From Aliiroseovarius halocynthiae (GTDB taxonomy: Bacteria; Pseudomonadota; Alphaproteobacteria; Rhodobacterales; Rhodobacteraceae), in contig NZ_ML660027.1 in the NCBI RefSeq assembly GCF_007004645.1, forward strand, positions 28,544-92,543: DNA of 64,000 bases, read 5' to 3'. A program made the translations under genes and the position numbers. The notes beneath the pieces are model-generated. The model was given only the letters and a program-made list of their open reading frames with translations, was not told the origin of the DNA and did not search any database. Below are positions 42,652 to 55,482 of the stretch, one piece after another. The stretch's first letter is position 1; each line of letters begins with the position of its first letter.

Positions 42652-44016
42652 ATGACGAACGAAGAATGGGGCAAGGTCCGAAACAAGCTGCAAAAAGCAG
42701 TGGGACAAAACAACTATACCAGCTGGATTGAACCCTTGGAATTTGCGGAACTTGAAGGTGGCGTTGCGCGCTTTTTGGTTCCGACGAACTTCTTGGGAAA
42801 TTGGGTTAGTCAGAATTTTGGGGATCAAATTCTGAACCATCTGAACACCGAGGGCGTCAAAGTTGCGCGTCTCGAATTTACGGTGCCGGAGAAGGTCAAA
42901 CCGCGCCCTGCGGCACAACCGACCGAGAAAGCCGCCACCCCCGCGCCTTCCATTGCCAAGCCAGACATCAGCGATCTGCCCGGTGCGCCGCTTGATGCAC
43001 GTTTCACCTTTGACAGCTTTGTGGTCGGCAAGCCGAACGAGCTGGCCCACGCAGCGGCCCGCCGCGTCGGTGAAGGCGGTCCCGTCACGTTTAACCCGTT
43101 GTTCCTGTACGGTGGCGTTGGTCTGGGGAAAACGCACCTGATGCACGCCATCGCGCATGAGATGAAGACGCGTCAGCCCGACCTGCGCGTTGTCTATCTT
43201 TCCGCCGAGCAATTCATGTATCGCTTCGTTCAGGCGATCCGTGAAAAGCAGATGATCGACTTCAAACAGCTGTTCCGTTCGGTCGATGTGCTGATGGTGG
43301 ATGACGTTCAATTCATCGCAGGCAAGGACAGCACGCAGGAAGAATTTTTCCACACGTTTAACGCGCTGGTGGACCAGAACAAACAGATCATCATCTCGGC
43401 TGACCGTGCGCCAGGCGAGATCAAGGATCTTGAGGATCGCATCAAAAGCCGCCTGCAATGCGGGCTGGTAGTGGATCTGCACCCGACCGACTATGAATTG
43501 CGCTTGGGTGTGCTGCAAACCAAGGTCAATGCCTATCGCGAGCAGTATAAAGGCTTGGTGATTGCCGATGGCGTGCTGGAATACCTGGCGCATCGCATTT
43601 CGACCAACGTTCGTGTGCTGGAAGGCGCCTTGATGCGTCTGTTTGCATTCGCGTCTCTTGTGGGTCGCGAGATCACGTTGGAGTTGGCACAGGACTGTCT
43701 GGGGGATATCCTTCGTGCGTCGGACCGCAAGGTCACCGTGGAAGAGATCCAGCGCAAAGTGTCCGAGCATTACAACATCCGTCTGTCTGATCTGATCGGT
43801 CCCAAGCGCGTGCGTACCATTGCACGTCCACGTCAGGTGGCAATGTATCTGGCAAAGCACATGACCTCGCGGTCGCTGCCGGAAATCGGGCGTCGTTTTG
43901 GCGGTCGGGATCACACCACGGTCATGCATGGCGTCAAGCGGATCGACGAACTGAAGGGCGTCGATGATCAAATCGCAGAAGATCTTGAGTTGCTGCGCCG
44001 CGCATTGGAAGCGTAA
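42652..44016 (+). CDS. dnaA: Chromosomal replication initiator DnaA
   Basis: AAA+ initiator of 454 residues. Domain I starts MTNEEWGKVRNKLQKAVGQN. Walker A is GGVGLGKTHLMHA near residue 163 and Walker B is VLMVDDVQFIAG near residue 222. Domain IV ends with the DnaA signature GGRDHTTVMHGVKRI. GAGG lies seven bases before the ATG. It leads dnaA-dnaN-recF-(VOC, LysE)-gyrB on the same strand. Confidence 0.98.
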   Translation: MTNEEWGKVRNKLQKAVGQNNYTSWIEPLEFAELEGGVARFLVPTNFLGNWVSQNFGDQILNHLNTEGVKVARLEFTVPEKVKPRPAAQPTEKAATPAPSIAKPDISDLPGAPLDARFTFDSFVVGKPNELAHAAARRVGEGGPVTFNPLFLYGGVGLGKTHLMHAIAHEMKTRQPDLRVVYLSAEQFMYRFVQAIREKQMIDFKQLFRSVDVLMVDDVQFIAGKDSTQEEFFHTFNALVDQNKQIIISADRAPGEIKDLEDRIKSRLQCGLVVDLHPTDYELRLGVLQTKVNAYREQYKGLVIADGVLEYLAHRISTNVRVLEGALMRLFAFASLVGREITLELAQDCLGDILRASDRKVTVEEIQRKVSEHYNIRLSDLIGPKRVRTIARPRQVAMYLAKHMTSRSLPEIGRRFGGRDHTTVMHGVKRIDELKGVDDQIAEDLELLRRALEA

Positions 44017-44152
44017 ACCGCACCAGAATTGGAGGGATTAAGGCCTTAAAGCCTTGACCCGCCCAAGAAAGAAGCGGACATTCCGAATAAAGAATTGAGC
44101 CGGGCGGGGATCCTGATATGGTCTGCGCCCCGGTATCTGTCAGGAGTGGGAC

Positions 44153-45271
44153 ATGAAGATCAGTATTGAACGCGGCGCGCTTCTGAAGGCCGTGGCACAG
44201 GCGCAATCGGTGGTTGAGCGCCGGAACACCATTCCAATCTTGGCTAACGTTTTGATAGAAGCCGAAGGCAACAGCGTGTCCTTCCGTGCCACCGATCTGG
44301 ATATCGAGGTGGTCGACAAAACCGACGCCATGGTCGAACGCGCGGGCGCAACGACCGTGTCGGCTGTGACGCTGCATGAAATCGTGCGAAAACTGCCCGA
44401 CGGGGCTTTGGTTCAACTGACCGATGATGGTGCCACCGGACGCCTAAGCGTCGAGGCTGGCCGCTCCAGCTTCTCGCTTGCGACCTTGCCCAAGGAAGAT
44501 TTCCCGGTGATGGCATCGTCGGAATACTCGGCCAATTTCTCGGCCCCGGCGCCAGTTCTGCGTCGTCTGTTCGACAAATCGAAATTTGCAATCTCGACGG
44601 AAGAGACTCGTTACTATCTGAACGGTGTATACATGCACGTGTCGGATGCCGAGGGCGGCAAGGTTCTGCGTGCGGTTGCGACTGACGGTCACCGTCTGGC
44701 CCGCATCGACGCCGATTTGCCCCCCGGTGCAGAAGAGATGCCGGGCGTCATCGTGCCCCGTAAAACGGTCGGCGAGCTGCGCAAGCTTCTGGATGACGAC
44801 GACGCGACGATTGCTGTGTCGGTTTCGGAAACCAAAGTGCGCTTTGCGACCCCGGTCATCACTCTGACCTCGAAAGTTATCGACGGCACCTTCCCCGATT
44901 ACACCCGCGTGATCCCATCGGGTAACACGCGCAAGCTGGAAGTTGATGCCTCGGAATTCGCGCAGGCTGTGGACCGCGTGGCCACCGTGTCCAGCGAACG
45001 CTCGCGTGCGGTGAAGTTGCAGCTGGACGAAGACCGTCTGGTTCTGTCCGTGAATGCCCCGGATGCCGGTGCGGCGGAAGAAGAGCTGGCGGTGGCTTAC
45101 AGCGACGAGCGTCTGGAGATTGGCTTTAACGCCAAGTACCTGTTGGAAATCGCCAGCCAGGTAGATCGTGAAAACGCTGTCTTCATGTTCAATTCCTCGG
45201 GCGATCCGACCTTGATGCGTGAAGGCAATGATACCAGTGCCGTTTACGTCGTTATGCCGATGCGCGTGTGA
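44153..45271 (+). CDS. dnaN: DNA polymerase III beta sliding clamp
   Basis: Processivity clamp of 372 residues. MKISIERGALLKAVAQAQSV, the middle TRYYLNGVYMHVSDAEGGK and VATDGHRLAR, and the C-terminal AVYVVMPMRV are typical. AGGAG lies seven bases ahead of the start, 136 bases after dnaA. Confidence 0.98.
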   Translation: MKISIERGALLKAVAQAQSVVERRNTIPILANVLIEAEGNSVSFRATDLDIEVVDKTDAMVERAGATTVSAVTLHEIVRKLPDGALVQLTDDGATGRLSVEAGRSSFSLATLPKEDFPVMASSEYSANFSAPAPVLRRLFDKSKFAISTEETRYYLNGVYMHVSDAEGGKVLRAVATDGHRLARIDADLPPGAEEMPGVIVPRKTVGELRKLLDDDDATIAVSVSETKVRFATPVITLTSKVIDGTFPDYTRVIPSGNTRKLEVDASEFAQAVDRVATVSSERSRAVKLQLDEDRLVLSVNAPDAGAAEEELAVAYSDERLEIGFNAKYLLEIASQVDRENAVFMFNSSGDPTLMREGNDTSAVYVVMPMRV

Positions 45272-45307
45272 CCAACGGGTCTTTGAAGCGTTGAAAAGGA
45301 GGGCGTG

Positions 45308-46417
45308 ATGACACTCGCCCTTCGCGAGCTGACACTCAGCCATTTTCGCAGTCACAAGCTGGCCCGCCTATCCTTGGATGGGCGGCCTGTTGCCATTCAT
45401 GGGTGCAACGGGGCTGGGAAAACCAACATCCTTGAAGCCGTATCGATGCTGTCCCCCGGGCGCGGGCTGCGCCGGGCCGCGCTGGACGAGATGATCCGCA
45501 AGCCCGAAGCGCTGGGCTGGAAAATCTCTGGCGTGCTGCAAAGTCTGCATCAGATGCACGAGGTCGAGACATGGCTAGAGGCCGGGGCCTCGCGTCAGGT
45601 GAAGATCGACGGGAAGGCCGCCGCGCAGGTTGCGCTTGGCCGGATCGCACGGATTGTCTGGCTGGTGCCGGTGATGGACCGGCTGTGGGTCGAAGGTGCC
45701 GAGGGACGGCGGCGGTTTCTGGATCGCATGACGATGAGCTTCGAGCCCTGCCACGCCGATGCGGTTCTGACCTATGAAAAAGCGATGCGTGAACGCAATC
45801 GGTTGCTGAAAGATGGGCAGCGTGACGCCCATTGGTACGGCGCGCTTGAGGCGCAGATGGCGCAGGCAGGTGCGCGGATCATTGAAAATCGCACTGAGTG
45901 TCTAGAACAATTGCAAGAGGCGCAGGCGAAGGCGGAAACGGCCTTTCCGGTTGCGGATCTGTCATTGGTTCAGGCGGATGAAAGCGTATTACCGGGCAGT
46001 GAAAGTGATCTGGCCGTGGCATTTGCGGACAGCCGTTCGCGTGATTTGCTGGCGGGTCGATCATTGGTTGGCCCGCACCGTTCGGATCTGGCGGCCGTCT
46101 ATGCCGCCAAGGGCGTGGCGGCGCGGGATTGTTCGACGGGCGAACAGAAAGCGCTTTTGGTGTCGCTGATCTTGGCCAATGGTCGCGCGCTGGCGCGGGA
46201 TTTCGGAGCCCCCCCGATCCTGTTGTTGGATGAGGTTGCAGCGCATCTGGACGCAGACCGCCGCGCTGCCCTGTACGATGAGATCTGCGCGCTGGGTGCG
46301 CAGGCCTTCATGACTGGTACCGGGCCGGAATTATTTACCGAGCTGGGCGATCGCGCCAGCCATTTTGAAGTGACCGAGGTCGATGGAGTCTCGGATGTGA
46401 AGGAGATTTCAGGATGA
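45308..46417 (+). CDS. recF: DNA replication and repair protein RecF
   Basis: SMC-like ATPase that loads RecA at gaps, 369 residues. Walker A GCNGAGKTNILEAV lies near residue 33. The signature STGEQKALLVSLILA is near residue 279 and Walker B PPILLLDEVAAHLD near residue 302. AGGAGG sits five bases before the ATG. A GTG one codon earlier is not favoured. It overlaps the next gene by ATGA. Confidence 0.97.
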   Translation: MTLALRELTLSHFRSHKLARLSLDGRPVAIHGCNGAGKTNILEAVSMLSPGRGLRRAALDEMIRKPEALGWKISGVLQSLHQMHEVETWLEAGASRQVKIDGKAAAQVALGRIARIVWLVPVMDRLWVEGAEGRRRFLDRMTMSFEPCHADAVLTYEKAMRERNRLLKDGQRDAHWYGALEAQMAQAGARIIENRTECLEQLQEAQAKAETAFPVADLSLVQADESVLPGSESDLAVAFADSRSRDLLAGRSLVGPHRSDLAAVYAAKGVAARDCSTGEQKALLVSLILANGRALARDFGAPPILLLDEVAAHLDADRRAALYDEICALGAQAFMTGTGPELFTELGDRASHFEVTEVDGVSDVKEISG

Positions 46418-46830
46418 AGACCAATCGCGTGACGTTGATCACTTTGGGAGTGAAAGACCTGAACAGGGCTGTTGCGTTTTATAACGCCATCGGGTGGGAA
46501 CCGTCGAACGTCATGGAAAAAGTGGCGTTCTATGACATGAACGGCATGAAGTTCGGTTTCTATACGCTGGACGGGTTGGCCGAAGACATGAAGCGCCCGG
46601 TCGAAGCGCTTGGCGTGGGCGCTATGACGCTGGGCCAGAACTTCCCCACCGAGGCCGAAGTTGACGCGGCCTATGACGCAGCAATCGCCGCAGGCGGCAC
46701 GGTTGTCACGCGACCCGACAAGATATTTTGGGGCGGATATTCAGGTTATTTCGCAGATCCCGACGGGCATGTCTGGGAATACGCAATGAACCCGTATTGG
46801 GAACTAGACGAAGATGGCCACCTAACATGA
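46414..46830 (+). CDS. VOC-family protein (glyoxalase/bleomycin-resistance fold)
   Basis: A 138-residue protein with paired beta-alpha-beta-beta-beta units. VTLITLGVKDLNRAVAFYNA at the start and GYSGYFADPDGHVWEYAMNP near the end are typical of the VOC superfamily. The C-terminal Glu is a likely metal ligand. Function is not predictable: members include lyases, dioxygenases and drug-binding proteins. It is coupled by ATGA overlaps to recF before and to the LysE-type gene after. Confidence 0.85.
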   Translation: MKTNRVTLITLGVKDLNRAVAFYNAIGWEPSNVMEKVAFYDMNGMKFGFYTLDGLAEDMKRPVEALGVGAMTLGQNFPTEAEVDAAYDAAIAAGGTVVTRPDKIFWGGYSGYFADPDGHVWEYAMNPYWELDEDGHLT

Positions 46831-47447
46831 CGATCACCTTCACCGAGCTTGGCTTCTACATCATCGGTCTGTTCATCCTGTTTCTAACCCCCGGTCCGGT
46901 CTGGGTGGCGCTGGTGGCGCGCACATTGGCGGGTGGGTTCAAGCAAGCATGGCCGCTGACGATGGGGGTCGCCATCGGAGATTTCTTCTGGGCGATTGCC
47001 GCGGCGCTTGGAATGGGCTGGATCGCCTCTAGTTTCGATGGGGCAATGTTTGCCCTGAAGATCGTCGCCGCGTTGTTTTTCCTGTGGATGGGGTTCACGA
47101 TCTTGCGGTCGGCGAAGGGCAAAATCCGCACAGATGGTAAGTTGACACAGCCGGGGGTGGTGGCGGGGTTCCTGGCCGGCCTGATCGTGATCCTGGCAAA
47201 CCCCAAGGCCATCCTGTTCTATATGGGGGTATTGCCGGGCTTCTTTGATCTTTCGGCACTGACGAAACAGGATATCCTGCTGATTGCGACCGCGTCTTTC
47301 GTGGTGCCTTTGGTTGGCAATTTGATGATCGCTTTTTTTGTCGGACGTGCGCGGGCTTTGCTGTCATCCGAGGCGGCGGTTCAGCGGATGAATCAGGTTG
47401 CGGGTGGGCTGTTGATCATCGTGGGATGCATCATTCCATTCACCTGA
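46827..47447 (+). CDS. LysE-family translocator
   Basis: Amino-acid exporter type membrane protein of 206 residues with about six helices. The N-terminal LFILFLTPGPVWVALVARTL is the LysE/RhtB signature. The motif LIVILANPKAILFYMGVLPGF lies near residue 122. The start is fixed by an ATGA overlap with the VOC gene. The exported compound is unknown. Confidence 0.9.
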   Translation: MTITFTELGFYIIGLFILFLTPGPVWVALVARTLAGGFKQAWPLTMGVAIGDFFWAIAAALGMGWIASSFDGAMFALKIVAALFFLWMGFTILRSAKGKIRTDGKLTQPGVVAGFLAGLIVILANPKAILFYMGVLPGFFDLSALTKQDILLIATASFVVPLVGNLMIAFFVGRARALLSSEAAVQRMNQVAGGLLIIVGCIIPFT

Positions 47448-47537
47448 GACGCGCGGTCCGTTGGTGGAATTCCAAGGTGGTGGCGACAGGCGCAAAAGCC
47501 ATCGGAAAAACATCGCCGTCCTAGGCGGAAAACTTGT

Positions 47538-50021
<2,484 letters not shown>

Positions 50022-50201
50022 TTTGGTGTAGACCGTCACGATCAGCCCCTTATGTCTGCGCGTCGGGCGGCCACGGTCATGCGGCGATCCGAGTGCCTTG
50101 TCCCGGTGATGTCTGGGGCAGGGCGGTCTGTGGTGGGGTGTCTGAAACTTGTATATCCTGCCGCCTAGAAAGTTCTGAAATGGGCGATATGTTATCATAA
50201 C

Positions 50202-50630
50202 ATGCACGAAATGTGCCTTGGGCGTGTGAGAGAAACCTATTTGGAGAAGAATTTGGCAACCGATCTACGTACCGCATATCCTGAGTTCGCTGTATTCGCG
50301 GCACAGGCTGACCAGTATGTGGCAGACCAATGTATTTCGGGAACTCCGATTGCCGGCATATCTAACGATTATGCGACGCATGCCTGTGATGGTTGGCTAA
50401 AGATCCTGTTCCATTATGCGGTTCACGGCAATGATCAACATCAGGCGGGACAATATACTCGGCTGAAACAAGAGCTAAGACGGGTCACATCAGATCAACA
50501 GATTTCCGATCTGCTGACGATACAGGGAGCGCTGGCCGGAATAGTGATCTTGGAGCCGAGTTCTGCGCGCAAGGATTTGGAAGCACTGATAGCCGAGTTG
50601 GAGAAGGCGATTACACTTGGAATGCTGTGA
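50202..50630 (+). CDS. Hypothetical protein, 142 residues or shorter
   Basis: An AT-richer reading frame between gyrB and rplB. The product is soluble and mostly helical, including HACDGWLKILFHYAVHGND and LEALIAELEKAITLG. No domain is recognised. The given ATG has no ribosome site. A TTG at 50253 stands seven bases after GGAGAAG and would give 125 residues starting at LATDLRTAYPEF. It looks acquired, wedged between two essential units. Confidence 0.55.
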   Translation: MHEMCLGRVRETYLEKNLATDLRTAYPEFAVFAAQADQYVADQCISGTPIAGISNDYATHACDGWLKILFHYAVHGNDQHQAGQYTRLKQELRRVTSDQQISDLLTIQGALAGIVILEPSSARKDLEALIAELEKAITLGML

Positions 50631-50769
50631 TAAACATAGTCGCAAATTCACTTGTTGACTATGGACACATCCCCCCAACCCTGATAGATCGCGCAAGTCT
50701 TACGGCCTCGGATTCGTTCCGGGGCCTGTGATATTTTGAACTTGGGGACCTTCGGGGCCCTATAACATC

Positions 50770-50788
50770 CGGGCAAACCATTTGCCCG
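50770..50788 (+). promoter_or_regulatory. Leader hairpin upstream of rplB
   Basis: An 8-bp perfect stem, CGGGCAAA and TTTGCCCG, closes a CCA loop and ends 25 bases before the rplB start. A TTGAAC and TATAAC pair with a 19-base spacer (50736-50766) lies just upstream, and TTGACT occurs at 50655. The structure could be a protein-binding site for feedback control of the ribosomal cluster, but this is inference. Confidence 0.4.
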
Positions 50789-50813
50789 CACATGCAAACG
50801 GAAGACAGTAAAC

Positions 50814-51656
<843 letters not shown>

Positions 51657-51659
51657 GAT

Positions 51660-51938
51660 ATGGCACGTTCTGTATGGAAAGGCCCTTTTGTTGACGCTTA
51701 CGTCCTCAAAAAGGCTGAAAAGACCCGCGAGTCGGGTAAAAACGAGGTCATCAAGATCTGGTCGCGTCGTTCGACCATCTTGCCCCAGTTCGTGGGTTTG
51801 ACCTTTGGCGTCTATAACGGCCAAAAGCACGTTCCCGTGCTGGTGACCGAAGACATGATCGGCCAAAAATTCGGTGAATACTCGCCGACCCGTACCTATT
51901 ACGGTCACGCGGCTGACAAAAAAGCGAAGAGGAAGTAA
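51660..51938 (+). CDS. rpsS: 30S ribosomal protein S19
   Basis: A 92-residue protein of the small-subunit head. [20 protein letters not shown] and [20 protein letters not shown] with [20 protein letters not shown] match the family end to end. Starts three bases after rplB. Confidence 0.98.
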   Translation: MARSVWKGPFVDAYVLKKAEKTRESGKNEVIKIWSRRSTILPQFVGLTFGVYNGQKHVPVLVTEDMIGQKFGEYSPTRTYYGHAADKKAKRK

Positions 51939-51941
51939 GCC

Positions 51942-52322
51942 ATGGGTAAGGATAAAAATCCCCGCCGCGTGGCCGATAACGAAGCAATGGCGAAAACCCG
52001 CATGCTTCGTACGTCCCCGCAGAAACTGAACTTGGTTGCTGGTATGATCCGCGGCAAGAAAGTTGATCGTGCACTGACCGATCTGACTTTCTCGAACAAG
52101 CGTATCGCACAAGACGTGAAGAAATGCCTTCAGTCGGCCATCGCCAATGCCGAGAATAACCACAACCTGGACGTCGATGAACTGATCGTCGCCGAGGCCT
52201 ATGTGGGCAAGAACCTGACCATGAAACGCGGTCGCCCGCGCGCCCGTGGTCGTTTCGGCAAGATCATTAAACCGTTCTCGGAACTCACCATCAAGGTGCG
52301 TCAAGTTGAGGAGCAAGCCTAA
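51942..52322 (+). CDS. rplV: 50S ribosomal protein L22
   Basis: Exit-tunnel protein, 126 residues. [20 protein letters not shown], the loop [20 protein letters not shown] and [15 protein letters not shown] are typical. Its stop codon overlaps the rpsC start by one base. It has a short N-terminal extension before [12 protein letters not shown], common in alphaproteobacteria. Confidence 0.97.
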   Translation: MGKDKNPRRVADNEAMAKTRMLRTSPQKLNLVAGMIRGKKVDRALTDLTFSNKRIAQDVKKCLQSAIANAENNHNLDVDELIVAEAYVGKNLTMKRGRPRARGRFGKIIKPFSELTIKVRQVEEQA

Positions 52323-53029
52323 TGGGTCATAAGGTAAATCCGATCGGCATGCGTCTTCAGGTCAACCGCACCTGGGATAGCCGCTGGTACGCAGACACGA
52401 AAGACTACGGTGATCTTCTTCTGGAAGACCTGAAGATTCGTGACTTCATCAAGACCGAATGCAAGCAGGCTGGTATCAGCCGTGTGATCATCGAACGTCC
52501 GCACAAAAAGTGCCGCGTGACGATCCACACAGCTCGTCCCGGTGTGATCATTGGCAAGAAAGGTGCGGACATTGAAGGTCTGCGCAAGAAAATCGCCAAC
52601 ATCACCGACTCGGAACTGCACCTGAACATCGTCGAAGTTCGTAAGCCCGAACTGGACGCTGCCCTGGTTGCAGAATCGATTGCTCAGCAGCTGGAACGTC
52701 GTGTGTCCTTCCGTCGTGCCATGAAGCGCGGCGTGCAGAACGCAATGCGTATGGGTGCCCTTGGCATTCGTATCAACGTTGCTGGCCGTCTTGGTGGTGC
52801 TGAAATCGCGCGTACCGAATGGTATCGCGAAGGTCGTGTGCCGCTGCACACCCTGCGCGCTGACATCGACTATGCACATGCAGAAGCTATGACGCCTTAC
52901 GGCATCATCGGTATCAAAACCTGGATCTTCAAAGGCGAAATCATGGAGCACGATCCTGCTGCTCGTGATCGTCGTCAAGCTGAGCTCCAGGAAGGTCCCG
53001 CGCCCCGTGGCGCCGGCGGCCGTCGCTAA
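52322..53029 (+). CDS. rpsC: 30S ribosomal protein S3
   Basis: Small-subunit mRNA-entry protein of 235 residues. [20 protein letters not shown], the KH domain [18 protein letters not shown] and [20 protein letters not shown] are conserved. It ends in a basic, Gly-rich tail. Confidence 0.98.
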   Translation: MGHKVNPIGMRLQVNRTWDSRWYADTKDYGDLLLEDLKIRDFIKTECKQAGISRVIIERPHKKCRVTIHTARPGVIIGKKGADIEGLRKKIANITDSELHLNIVEVRKPELDAALVAESIAQQLERRVSFRRAMKRGVQNAMRMGALGIRINVAGRLGGAEIARTEWYREGRVPLHTLRADIDYAHAEAMTPYGIIGIKTWIFKGEIMEHDPAARDRRQAELQEGPAPRGAGGRR

Positions 53030-53042
53030 GGAGATATGAGAT

Positions 53043-53456
53043 ATGCTTCAGCCTAAGCGTACAAAATTCCGCAAGATGCACAAAGGTCGGATCAAAGGTC
53101 TGGCCAAGGGTGGTTCGGATCTGAACTTCGGTTCCTATGGTCTGAAAGCTTTGGAACCTGAGCGTGTGACTGCACGTCAGATCGAAGCTGCCCGTCGTGC
53201 CATGACGCGTCACATGAAGCGTCAGGGTCGTGTATGGATCCGCATCTTCCCGGACACCCCGGTAACCGCCAAGCCCATCGAAGTTCGTATGGGTAAAGGT
53301 AAAGGTTCCGTGGACCGTTGGACCTGCAAAGTAAAGCCGGGCCGCGTGTTGTTCGAGATCGACGGCGTCAACGACGACGTAGCTCGCGAAGCTCTGCGTC
53401 TTGCTGCCATGAAACTGCCGATCAAATCGCGCGTCGTGGTTCGTGAAGACTGGTAA
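53043..53456 (+). CDS. rplP: 50S ribosomal protein L16
   Basis: Large-subunit protein near the A-site, 137 residues. [39 protein letters not shown] and [20 protein letters not shown] are conserved. The cluster ends here at a strong terminator instead of running on into rpmC. Confidence 0.98.
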   Translation: MLQPKRTKFRKMHKGRIKGLAKGGSDLNFGSYGLKALEPERVTARQIEAARRAMTRHMKRQGRVWIRIFPDTPVTAKPIEVRMGKGKGSVDRWTCKVKPGRVLFEIDGVNDDVAREALRLAAMKLPIKSRVVVREDW

Positions 53457-53547
53457 ACCTCGAATTTGCTGAAAGCAAAATCGAGGCGCGCGGTGTAGCG
53501 AATTTCCGAAGGAAACTCGCGGGCCGCACCCCGGTAGAAAGAATAGA

Positions 53548-53581
53548 AAGCCCCCGCCGAGAAATCGGCGGGGGCTTTTTC
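53548..53581 (+). terminator. Strong intrinsic terminator after rplP
   Basis: A 12-bp perfect stem, AGCCCCCGCCGA and TCGGCGGGGGCT, has a GAAA tetraloop and five T residues after it. It closes the rplB-rplP transcript and separates it from the accessory genes. Confidence 0.95.
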
Positions 53582-53674
53582 ATCTGTTCATCTGGCAGAA
53601 TAACGATACAAAGTTGAAACGATCGAGTCGCAACGATACTAGGGGTTGTGAGAGGTTGAGAGAGATGGATTTAA

Positions 53675-54106
53675 ATGAAGCAAAAGATTTTTACAGCTGT
53701 TGTTTTCGGCTCATTCTTAACGGTTGCTAGCTGCAACTCGACTGAACAAGCTAACAACGTCCTTGCGCAAAAGTACCAAGGTTCGCAGGTGGATGCGTTT
53801 TTCCTTCAGCATGGCCCACCAGTTCGTTCGTTCCGGACGAAAGCTGGGGAAACAATCTACATCTGGGCAGAAGAACCAAAGAACTATTATGTTCCACCGA
53901 CTGCAAACACCACACTCAACAACTATGGTGCAACTTCATACGCAACTACTAATTTCTATGGTGGTGGATCGTATAATGTTCAGTGCCAGCTGAAAGTGAT
54001 TGCCGACCGTCGCGGTGTTATTAAGCAGATCGCAGCTCACAAAGATACCGTCGGTGACTGGGATCTAAGTCGCTGTCACGAGGTATTTGGAAAATCCAAG
54101 AAGTAG
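53675..54106 (+). CDS. Small lipoprotein of unknown function
   Basis: A 143-residue precursor with signal peptide and lipobox (FLTVASCNST, Cys20). The mature part has an aromatic-rich middle (NYYVPPTANTTLNNYGATSY), and CQLKVIADRRGVIKQI then WDLSRCHEVFG toward the end. Two mature cysteines could form a disulfide bond. AT-rich compared with the ribosomal neighbours and without a strong ribosome site. Function unknown. Confidence 0.7.
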   Translation: MKQKIFTAVVFGSFLTVASCNSTEQANNVLAQKYQGSQVDAFFLQHGPPVRSFRTKAGETIYIWAEEPKNYYVPPTANTTLNNYGATSYATTNFYGGGSYNVQCQLKVIADRRGVIKQIAAHKDTVGDWDLSRCHEVFGKSKK

Positions 54107-54112
54107 TTCTAC

Positions 54113-54257
54113 GGCCCGTGCCTCGCACGGGCCACGCCCGACCCTCCCCACGGGAGGGCGTATTGCGACGTCTCGAAATTTAGAGAAGTTCGCGGTGCGG
54201 CAATGCCACGCGAAACAGGACCGGAGCGAAACGCCCACCCAGGGTCGGGCGTGGCCC
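54113..54257. repeat. Structured inverted-repeat element between convergent genes
   Basis: A perfect 17-bp inverted repeat, GGGCCACGCCCGACCCT (54129-54145) and its complement AGGGTCGGGCGTGGCCC (54241-54257), encloses 95 bases. Its left arm overlaps two more hairpins: GGCCCGTGC-CTC-GCACGGGCC (54113-54133) and CCCTCCC-CAC-GGGAGGG (54142-54158). The right arm reaches the stop codon of the hemerythrin gene. It could be a bidirectional terminator or a small palindromic element; no flanking duplication or terminal TA repeat is obvious. Confidence 0.8.
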
Positions 54258-54841
54258 TACACCCCAATCCCCAAAACCCCAATCGCTTCTTCCAGCTGGC
54301 TCTCTTCATAGCCGAAATGCGACTGCACCTCGGTTTCCAGTTGTCGAAACACCGCGCGGGCCTCGTTGAACTTCTCGGCGTCGACTTCGAACATCAGCGC
54401 CATCGCGGCGCGTTCTAGGCGGACCAGCAGTTCGTGCACGACCTTGTGCTCTTCCTTCAGGCGTTCGACCACGGCGCGCAGGGCGTCGTTGCCTTTCGCG
54501 GCAAGTTCCGGAAATAGCGCGTATTCCTCGATGTCGTGATGCCCGTTCAACACTTTGCATTCCCGTCCGCACAGCGATCCGAACTGGCGGACGTTCTGCG
54601 CGAACTCGGCTTGGGTCAAGGCGTCGGACAGATCGCGCCCCGAGGCCTCGCCCTCTTCGATCCGGTCCAGCACGATGCCGATCCGGCCCACATCGTTCAG
54701 ATGCATCCGGTGGATCGCCGCCAACCGTCGCCCCATACGACGATCATCATCCGTTGCCTCGGGCAGCGCGGGCATGGTCGGGCGGGTACCATAGTCGACG
54801 GTCAGTTGGGGCAGGGGGGTATCACTTAAGTCACTCATCAC
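54257..54841 (-). CDS. Hemerythrin-like (HHE) domain protein
   Basis: A 194-residue protein with a four-helix hemerythrin-type bundle that binds a non-heme di-iron centre. Metal-ligand candidates occur in AAIHRMHLNDV near residue 42, NGHHDIEEYALFPEL near residue 100, EEHKVVHELL near residue 130 and SHFGYEESQLEEA near residue 176. Members sense or carry oxygen, nitric oxide or iron. It stands alone, convergent with the lipoprotein gene. Confidence 0.85.
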   Translation of the reverse strand: MMSDLSDTPLPQLTVDYGTRPTMPALPEATDDDRRMGRRLAAIHRMHLNDVGRIGIVLDRIEEGEASGRDLSDALTQAEFAQNVRQFGSLCGRECKVLNGHHDIEEYALFPELAAKGNDALRAVVERLKEEHKVVHELLVRLERAAMALMFEVDAEKFNEARAVFRQLETEVQSHFGYEESQLEEAIGVLGIGV

Positions 54842-55050
54842 AATCTCCGGGCGCGCATTAAGGCTTGGCTAGGGTTCAGGCGTCCGATCCGCCCACTGCA
54901 TCAGGTAAGATGCTACGGGATGATTCCAATGACCTTTAATGTGAATACCACGTTTTCCTTGCGTTTCAGGTGACCCCCGTGTGCGCAAGGGCAGCAACTT
55001 TGAAGTTGAGGATTGTGGCTAAGATTATTTGGGCGTGTGGCCCCGCAAGC

Positions 55051-55407
55051 TTACCCGCGGGGGACGTTTAGGGGGCAGGCTTGCTCTAACCGCAGGTTAA
55101 TTGCGGCGCGAAGTTGCTTCAGCTGGCTGATGCGCTGGTTAATCTCGGTCAGTTTTTCGTCAAGGACCTGACGCAGCTGGTCTACTGGGATGGTGCTGTC
55201 CAGCGTGCTGAGAAGGGCTTCGATCTCGGTCAATGAGAAGCCCAGAGATTGTGCCAGACGGATCTGGCGGACCCGTTCCGCCACGTCCTTGTGAAAATCA
55301 CGATAACCGTTTGTGTGGCGGTCTGACCGGATCAAGCCACGTTTTTCATAATAGCGCAGAGTGTCGGTGCTGACCCCGACACGTTCTGCAATTTCGCCGA
55401 TCTTCAT
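55051..55407 (-). CDS. MerR-family regulator
   Basis: A 118-residue activator/repressor. The HTH MKIGEIAERVGVSTDTLRYY with EKRGLI is typical. A coiled helix (VLDEKLTEINQRISQLKQLR) forms the dimer interface. Only one cysteine is present (QACPLN near the end), so a classic metal-binding pair is missing and the signal is unknown. The start at MKIGE is used; an earlier in-frame ATG would cross the divergent promoter. It diverges from a small membrane-protein gene. Confidence 0.9.
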   Translation of the reverse strand: MKIGEIAERVGVSTDTLRYYEKRGLIRSDRHTNGYRDFHKDVAERVRQIRLAQSLGFSLTEIEALLSTLDSTIPVDQLRQVLDEKLTEINQRISQLKQLRAAINLRLEQACPLNVPRG

Positions 55408-55418
55408 GTGATTTCCAC

Positions 55419-55448
55419 TTGACCTTAGAGTGCGCTCAAAGGTGTAGC
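55419..55448 (+). promoter_or_regulatory. MerR-type operator-promoter
   Basis: TTGACC is followed by the dyad ACCTTAGAG-TGCG-CTCAAAGGT (55422-55443), whose arms match at eight of nine positions. The next possible -10 begins 19-20 bases after the -35 (around TAGCAA), the long spacing expected for MerR-controlled promoters. It lies between merR and the divergent membrane protein gene. Confidence 0.65.
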
Positions 55449-55482
55449 AACGCGCTGTCGAAATCAACAGCAGGACTGCAAA

